The notes under the pieces: generated by a model | Databases searched by the model: none | Told to the model about the DNA's origin: nothing | What the model saw: the letters and a program-made list of their open reading frames with translations, nothing else | NCBI RefSeq assembly: GCF_003367175.1 | Contig: NZ_QRGA01000013.1 | Span: 96,824-160,823, forward strand | Length of the DNA: 64,000 nt | Direction: 5' to 3' | From: Trinickia dinghuensis | Lineage (GTDB): Bacteria; Pseudomonadota; Gammaproteobacteria; Burkholderiales; Burkholderiaceae | Made by a program: the position numbers and the translations under genes | Shown here: positions 59,623 through 64,000 of the stretch, piece after piece | Numbering within the stretch: the stretch's first letter is position 1 | Layout of the letters: each line of letters opens with the position of its first letter

Positions 59623-60714
59623 ATGGTGGAGTCCGATCAGCGTATGTCCGACGACGAGGCACGCCGCCTGAGAAGCGTGCTGCGCGGGCTACCGTGCGGG
59701 GTCATCACGCTCGACAGCTCGGGCGCGGTGGTGCATGCGAGCGAACGTGCACTCGAGATGCTGAGGATGGACCTGCCAGCAGGCGTGGATTTCAGTGTGG
59801 CCGTCAGCGAGCGCTTCGAGATGCCCGACGTGCCGCGTCCGCGCGATTGGGAAGCGGGACGAGAGCTACGCGTCGACGAGACGACGCTGCTGATCCAGTC
59901 GAGCCCCGCGGGCACGGGCGCGGTCGATACGGTGATCGCCGTGACCGACGTGACGCCGTTCGCCCGCTCGCTGGAAGAGCGCGCGATGTCGCTGCGCTTT
60001 CTGCTGCACGACTTGCGCTCGCCGCTCAACTCGATCAGTGCACTCACGCAACTCGATGCGAGCGACCCGGAAGAGTTCGAGCGCTGCGGCGGGATGCAGC
60101 AAATCACGACGCTCGCGCATTACGTTCTTTCGCTCGGCGAGCAGTTCATTTTCACGTCGGTGGCGGAGCATTTGCATCGGCGCGATTTCAAGCGCTTGGA
60201 TCTGCGTGCGACGCTGCGTCAGATCGTCTCTCAGTTGGAGGTCACCGCGGTCTATTGCGGCGTCCCGCTGCAGTTGTGGCTTCCCGACAGCTCCCCGGTC
60301 TGGGTCAACGGCATCCGCAACTTCGTTGCGCGCGCGATTCAGAACGTGACCGACAACGCAGTACGCGCTTCGCCACGCGGCGAAGCGGTGACCGTATCGC
60401 TGCGCCGCGTAGACGGCTTCGCGGAAGTGCTCGTCAACGATCGCGCGGGCGGGCTGCCGGGCCTGGCCGAAGGCGAGCGGTTGACCGATTTCGAGCGGCT
60501 CGGCAAGAAGACGGCCACGGGCTTCGGTCTCGGTCTGAAACTCGCCGTGCAGATCGTGGCCCTGCACGGCGGCGCACTCTATGCCGAGCTCAACCGGCAA
60601 GGGGGTACCGTGTTCGTGCTTCGCCTGCCGTGCCTGAATCCCCCGGCCGGGTCGGCACCCCCGACATCGCTGGTCGATGCCGATCGGGCGCTGCGTTCCG
60701 CGAAACCCGATTGA
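59623..60714 (+). CDS. Soluble PAS-histidine kinase
   Basis: A 363-residue cytoplasmic sensor kinase with no membrane segment. Residues about 15-120 are a PAS-like domain (LPCGVITLDSSGAVVHASER). The H-box is LLHDLRSPLNSISAL with His129, the N-box is NVTDNAVRASPRGEAV, and the G-boxes include DRAGGLPG and TGFGLGLKLAVQIVALHGG. It is 6 bases after sctC, with an AGGAGA site, and 41 bases before an OmpR-type regulator gene. Because it has no periplasmic domain, it should sense an internal cue or a partner protein. The pair likely sits above the HrpB-like regulators; that is inference. Confidence 0.9.
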   Translation: MVESDQRMSDDEARRLRSVLRGLPCGVITLDSSGAVVHASERALEMLRMDLPAGVDFSVAVSERFEMPDVPRPRDWEAGRELRVDETTLLIQSSPAGTGAVDTVIAVTDVTPFARSLEERAMSLRFLLHDLRSPLNSISALTQLDASDPEEFERCGGMQQITTLAHYVLSLGEQFIFTSVAEHLHRRDFKRLDLRATLRQIVSQLEVTAVYCGVPLQLWLPDSSPVWVNGIRNFVARAIQNVTDNAVRASPRGEAVTVSLRRVDGFAEVLVNDRAGGLPGLAEGERLTDFERLGKKTATGFGLGLKLAVQIVALHGGALYAELNRQGGTVFVLRLPCLNPPAGSAPPTSLVDADRALRSAKPD

Positions 60715-60755
60715 CGCATGCGAGGCCCCGCCTCCGCACATAGAAAGGTTTGACG

Positions 60756-61526
60756 ATGAAATCGCTTGCAGGCAAACCGGTACGCATCTTGTTCGTGGAG
60801 GACGACGTGGCGCATCATGCGCTCGTCAATTCGTGGCTGAAGGCCGAGGGCTACCACATCGATGCCTTCAAGCGCGGGCGCGACGCGCACGAATTTCTGT
60901 CCGAGAACTGGGCCGATCTCGCGATTCTCGACTGGGACCTGCCGGGCATCAACGGCGACAAGCTGCTGCAGAAAATCCGCAGCCGCGCGAATTCGACGAT
61001 GCCCGTCATGTTCCAGACCGTGCATTCCGCGGAGTCGGACATCGTGCACATCCTCGATGCCGGCGCCGACGACTATCTCGTGAAGCCCTACGATCGGCAG
61101 GTGCTGCTCGCGCGCGTGCGCGCGCTGCTGCGCCGCTTCGCGCCGATGAATCTGCAGGGCAGCAAGCTGCTCGTCGACGATCACTGCTCGCTCGACCAGC
61201 ACGCTCGCTCGCTGACCGTCGACGGCGCGGCGCATAAGCTCGGCACGAAGGAGTTCGATATTCTCTGGCACCTCGCCCGCCACATGGGCACCGTGGTGCT
61301 GCGGCAGGATCTGATGAGCGTCGTCTGGGGCTGGGACGCGGCCGTGCAAAGCCGTTCCGTCGACATGTACGTGAGCCGTCTGCGCTCGAACCTGAAAGCG
61401 GCCGGGATTGCGTGGAACGTGCAGTCGGTCTATGCCACGGGTTACCGGTTGACCCTGAAGTCCGACGCCAAGCCGCAGGGCGAGCCGGAGCCCGAACCCG
61501 AGCCGGGCTCGTCGGACCGATCGTGA
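60756..61526 (+). CDS. OmpR-family response regulator (HrpG-like)
   Basis: A 256-residue two-domain regulator. The receiver has FVEDD, the phosphorylation aspartate D59 in ILDWDLPGING, and VKPYDR. The C-terminal winged helix is OmpR-type (KLGTKEFDILWHLARHMGTV, then RSVDMYVSRLRSNLKAAGI). I use the ATG at 60756, with a GAAAGG site, over the TTG at 60750. HrpG of Xanthomonas and Ralstonia is an OmpR-type protein that controls hrpX/hrpB, and this protein has that size and setting, but orthology is not proven. The tail is Pro/Glu-rich. Its stop overlaps the next GTG start (GTGA). Confidence 0.88.
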   Translation: MKSLAGKPVRILFVEDDVAHHALVNSWLKAEGYHIDAFKRGRDAHEFLSENWADLAILDWDLPGINGDKLLQKIRSRANSTMPVMFQTVHSAESDIVHILDAGADDYLVKPYDRQVLLARVRALLRRFAPMNLQGSKLLVDDHCSLDQHARSLTVDGAAHKLGTKEFDILWHLARHMGTVVLRQDLMSVVWGWDAAVQSRSVDMYVSRLRSNLKAAGIAWNVQSVYATGYRLTLKSDAKPQGEPEPEPEPGSSDRS

Positions 61527-62581
61527 ATACATCGCCGCCGCGCTTGCGCATCTGCGCACCGCTCGTAGCGGGCTTGTTCGCCTTTTTCGGCGGATATGCC
61601 GATGCCGGTGCAGCCCCGCATGCATGGACGAGCGGCCGCTTCGTCTACGCGACGAACGGCAGCGGCATCGTGCAGACGCTGAACCTGTTCGCCGCTGACG
61701 AAGGCCTGTCGGCACGTGTCGACGGCAACGTCCAAGGCGTGGTGAGCGGGCGTTTCGCCCTGGCGCCCCGAGACTTTCTCGATACGCTCGGCAACGCCTA
61801 CGGCTTCGTCTGGTACGTCGACGGCGCGATATTGCAGATCTCGCCGGCAAGCGCCGAAACGCGCATTGCGATGCGCCCGAACTACCTCAGCGCGAAGGCT
61901 TTGCGCGCGGCGCTCGTGCGGGCCGGCGTGACCGATCCGCATTTCCCGCTCGAATTGGACGGCAAGAAGCGCACGGTGAGCGTACGCGGCCCGCGCACCT
62001 ATGTCGCCCGCATTCGCGTCGCCGCCGCGCACTTCGAGCACGACGCAGCGCGGCGCGTGCGCACGACGGTCCGCATTTTCCGGCTGTCCTTCGCGCGTGC
62101 CGCCGACGAATCGCGTGTAGTCGGCGGTCGGCCCGTCGTCGTGCCGGGTGCGGCTACGCTGTTGAAGCGGCGCTTCCATGAAGATCCACTTGACCTTGCC
62201 GATTCGACTCAAGCGGACGCGCCAGGAATCGTCGAATTCGACGCACCGCTACCGACGATCGAAGCCGATGCCGCCACCAATTCGATCCTCATCCGCGACA
62301 AGCCGGAACGGATCGACGGAGACGGTATGCTCGTTTCGGATCTCGATATCCTAAAGCGGGGCGTCACCATTGAAGCATCGGTGGTCGATGTCAGCGCCGA
62401 TGCCGACGCGGGCGCCGCCGCTGCCATCTGTGAGCGCCACTGTGCTGCCAAGCGCGTCGGTCACAAAACTTCTCGTCCCCAAGCTATCGGTGCGGCTAAA
62501 GACTTCGTCAATCCCAAGGCCAGCAGGCTCGCACTCGGCGTGCTGCGCGCAAGTTCCTGCACAGCACTGGCACCGTCGTAG
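61523..62581 (+). pseudogene. Truncated second T3SS-type secretin (N-domains only)
   Basis: A GTG start overlapping the regulator stop opens a signal peptide (LRICAPLVAGLFAFFGGYAD) and SctC-like N0/N1 domains: GRFALAPRDFLDTLGNAYGF then VWYVDGAILQIS closely parallel SctC at 58.08-58.15 kb. The match continues to IEADAATNSILIRDKPERI and IEASVVDVSADADAG, then stops where SctC begins its beta domain. From about 62418 the frame reads antisense Rhs DNA, ending by chance at 62581. The pore-forming domain is lost, so this is a fragment left by an Rhs-linked deletion. An N-domain product could still be made and exported. Confidence 0.85.
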
Positions 62582-62602
62582 AGGAAGTTTGTCTTCGCGC
62601 CG
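62418..62602 (-). pseudogene. Decayed Rhs core fragment, duplicate of 63812-64000
   Basis: This segment is highly similar to 63812-64000 in the same orientation. On the minus strand it encodes NFLYDGASAVQELARSTPSA, matching the Rhs core of the intact gene. It is 4 bases shorter near 62509-62541, which breaks the reading frame, and it carries many point changes. The similarity may continue past 62602, but its counterpart lies outside the window. It marks the junction with the truncated secretin. Confidence 0.88.
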
Positions 62603-62780
62603 TTGATCGCCTTGCCGTTACGTCTCCTCGTGGCATCGTACGCAAAGCTCGTCGCGGCTAGCGTGAGCGAGATAAGCCGGTTACGCGAATCTTACCCGTA
62701 AGCGAGGTATCCTACCGACGACCTCTAGAGGTCCTGTGGCACAGCCTACAGTGCGCCGCTCGCGACGTTAGAAGGAATCG

Positions 62781-63278
62781 CTAAACCCAAACCTCCTCTT
62801 CGCCATCGTTCCCTTTAAACCTATGTCTTTGGGGGTATTCGTCAATTTCGATCACCCCTCCTTGGGTAGTCACTATTTCCGTGATATCGATTGATATATG
62901 AGGCGTTCTGGTTCCGGAATAATTCTCCCAATAACAAAAAAAGCGCATCGTCGCACCAGCCGTACGCAGCGCGACGGACAGATCTTCTCGAGGCAAACCG
63001 AGCAAAGAGATTAAAAACCGAAGATGTGCATCGAGACCATCATCATGGATAGTCGCGCGACTCGATACGCCCCAAACGCCAGTTCTTCCCGGGGCAGCAC
63101 TTATTCGGCCAGATGGCGTCACGAAGGGCTTTCCCTTTGTTATCACGGCATCTGGATCAACTCCAAAATATTTTGTCCAAAAATCTGGAAAAACGGAATC
63201 TCCTGATATGAGAAAGGTCGCATATGCTCGCGGCCCTTCGCTATTGGAGGACGGCTTCAACTTACCGAGCCCAGTCAT
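62781..63278 (-). CDS. DUF4279-like protein, probable immunity protein for the Rhs toxin
   Basis: A 165-residue acidic protein. The ATG at 63278 has GGGGAA upstream and lies inside the last codons of the Rhs gene (17-base overlap); the upstream in-frame codons to 63365 would overlap further and lack a signal. The sequence YATFLISGDSVFPDFWTKYF, then TRTPHISIDITEIVTTQGGV and the FLISLLGLPREDL segment, resemble the DUF4279 family, often found behind polymorphic toxins. Base composition is lower in GC than the flanks. The coupling to the toxin end points to an immunity role; that is inference from the Rhs gene pattern. Confidence 0.7.
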   Translation of the reverse strand: MTGLGKLKPSSNSEGPRAYATFLISGDSVFPDFWTKYFGVDPDAVITKGKPFVTPSGRISAAPGRTGVWGVSSRATIHDDGLDAHLRFLISLLGLPREDLSVALRTAGATMRFFCYWENYSGTRTPHISIDITEIVTTQGGVIEIDEYPQRHRFKGNDGEEEVWV

Positions 63279-64000
63279 GTATATTCCCCAAGTGTTCACC
63301 GTTAAAATAGACATCTCCTGTGTCATAAAATAGCAAATTATCATCTCCTCGCAGACCGGAATCATACTTAAGGCTATGAATCATGTCACCGAATTCGTTT
63401 CTGTCATACCCCAGCATCTTGGCTGCGTAGTTCTCGTTATTCGTGGACGCTGCGATTTGCATGCCGTCTTTTGGCACGGGACAAGCTGAGCCGGCCCCTG
63501 GTCCCGCCGGCGCTGCGTCGCCGGTTATCGACTCAACCAGGCTAGCCCCAGGCGTCGTCATATTGCCAACTGGATCTGCATAGTCTATTGGGTCGGCCAT
63601 GCTATAGCTAAAGAGGTTGCTCCCTCCCCTAATTCCAATTGGATCCTCCGCCACGAATCGACCAAAGCCGGGGTTGTAGTACCGCGCCCTGTAGTAGTAG
63701 AGGCCCGTGCCATCGTTCTCCCGCCCGGTGTACTGCGACGCGTTGCCATTCACCTCGCCGCTCGTCGTCGTATTGCCGTACGGCTCATAGGTGTAGTTCG
63801 TCTTCACCGCGCCGCTGCCATCGGTGAGCGCCACTGTGCTGCCCAGAGCGTCGGTCACAAAACTTCTCGTCCCCAAGCTGTCGGTACGACCGAAGACTTC
63901 GTCGACCCTGAGGCCGGTCAGCATGTTCGCGCTCGGCGTGCCGCCCGCGAGTTCCTGCACGGCATTGGCGCCGTCGTAGAGAAAGTTCGTCGTCGTGCCG
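63262..64000 (-). CDS. Rhs-family polymorphic toxin, C-terminal part (5' end outside window)
   Basis: The frame is open from the window edge (…FLYDGANAVQELAGG…) for 246 codons to a stop at 63262; the GTG at 63960 is not a real start. The Rhs core end is typical: DALGSTVALTDGSGAVKTNY, YTGRENDGTGLYYYRARYYN and FGRFVAEDPIGIRGGSNLFS, then DPIDYADPVGN. After that the sequence becomes non-core and lower in GC: a tip of about 100 residues with NEFGDMIHSLKYDSGLRGDD and VYFNGEHLGNIHDW. The tip should be the toxin, family not identified. Rhs proteins are delivered by T6SS or similar routes. Confidence 0.88.
   Translation of the reverse strand, partial: GTTTNFLYDGANAVQELAGGTPSANMLTGLRVDEVFGRTDSLGTRSFVTDALGSTVALTDGSGAVKTNYTYEPYGNTTTSGEVNGNASQYTGRENDGTGLYYYRARYYNPGFGRFVAEDPIGIRGGSNLFSYSMADPIDYADPVGNMTTPGASLVESITGDAAPAGPGAGSACPVPKDGMQIAASTNNENYAAKMLGYDRNEFGDMIHSLKYDSGLRGDDNLLFYDTGDVYFNGEHLGNIHDWAR

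Larger units (their letters stand above)
62418..64000. repeat. Direct repeat pair of Rhs core sequence
   Basis: Copies at 62418-62602 and 63812-64000 flank the toxin-tip and immunity genes. Such repeated core ends are typical where Rhs tips have been displaced or acquired by recombination. The 62603-62780 stretch has no gene I can support. Confidence 0.8.

Noticed and set aside
63262..63960. GTG at 63960 as the start of a separate 232-residue gene
   Set aside because: The frame is open to the window edge and the upstream codons read as normal Rhs core, so the gene begins outside the window.
1..64000. Prophage, integrase, transposase, tRNA-linked attachment site or CRISPR array
   Set aside because: No recombinase or transposase motif, no tRNA cloverleaf and no regularly spaced repeats were seen; horizontal gain is suggested only by the Rhs cassette and by gene content.

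Overview
The window is high-GC DNA from a beta-proteobacterium, most likely a member of Burkholderiaceae (Burkholderia sensu lato, Trinickia, Mycetohabitans or a near relative). This rests on the porin leader, the MocR/MarR/TetR repertoire, the Hrp2-type type III secretion (T3SS) gene order and the Burkholderia-style Rhs tail. No rRNA, tRNA, CRISPR array or insertion sequence was seen.

Layout. 1-15.1 kb is ordinary chromosome: the start of a porin gene, a carbohydrate-type ABC importer with a trans-sulfuration-type PLP enzyme and a GntR/FadR-type regulator, a MarR-acetyltransferase fusion, a lipoprotein of unknown role, a TetR/reductase pair with a shared operator-like motif, a MocR-type regulator and small enzymes. 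15.3-29.9 kb is an accessory block next to the secretion genes. It holds two HrpB/HrpX-like AraC regulators (16.7 and 22.3 kb), two candidate effectors (one with a possible Cys/His protease centre), a proline-rich protein whose C-terminus resembles the Hrp pilin, a lytic transglycosylase, and a set of metabolic enzymes: TylF-type O-methyltransferase, JmjC/cupin protein, acetyltransferase, beta-propeller-like protein, MenD-like ThDP enzyme and polysaccharide pyruvyl transferase. 29.97-46.0 kb is a nearly complete Hrp2-class T3SS as two divergent operons: hrpB1-sctI-sctJ-sctK-sctL-sctN-sctO-sctT leftward and sctU-sctV-hpaP-sctQ-sctR-sctS-hpaA-sctD-hrpD6-hrpY-hpaB rightward. 46.3-56.6 kb is an R64 thin-pilus-like type IVb pilus operon (pilL, N, O, P, Q, R, S, M, V), followed by a convergent PilT-type ATPase. 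57.8-61.5 kb carries the T3SS secretin sctC, a soluble histidine kinase and an OmpR-type (HrpG-like) response regulator. 61.5-64.0 kb is a break point: a second secretin gene is cut off by a decayed Rhs fragment, then come a DUF4279-like putative immunity gene and the 3' end of an Rhs toxin gene running off the window.

How the parts fit. I found TTCG-N16-TTCG (hrp_II/PIP-type) boxes, several with a -10-like hexamer 30-32 bases downstream, before both sct operons, before sctD, before the pilin-like proline-rich gene, and before the methyltransferase/JmjC pair, plus a weaker one before a candidate effector. This suggests that the HrpB-like regulators drive both the secretion machine and at least part of the metabolic block. 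The type IVb pilus operon has no such box. Its position inside the T3SS locus, next to sctC and the two-component genes, suggests joint deployment at a host surface, but that is inference.
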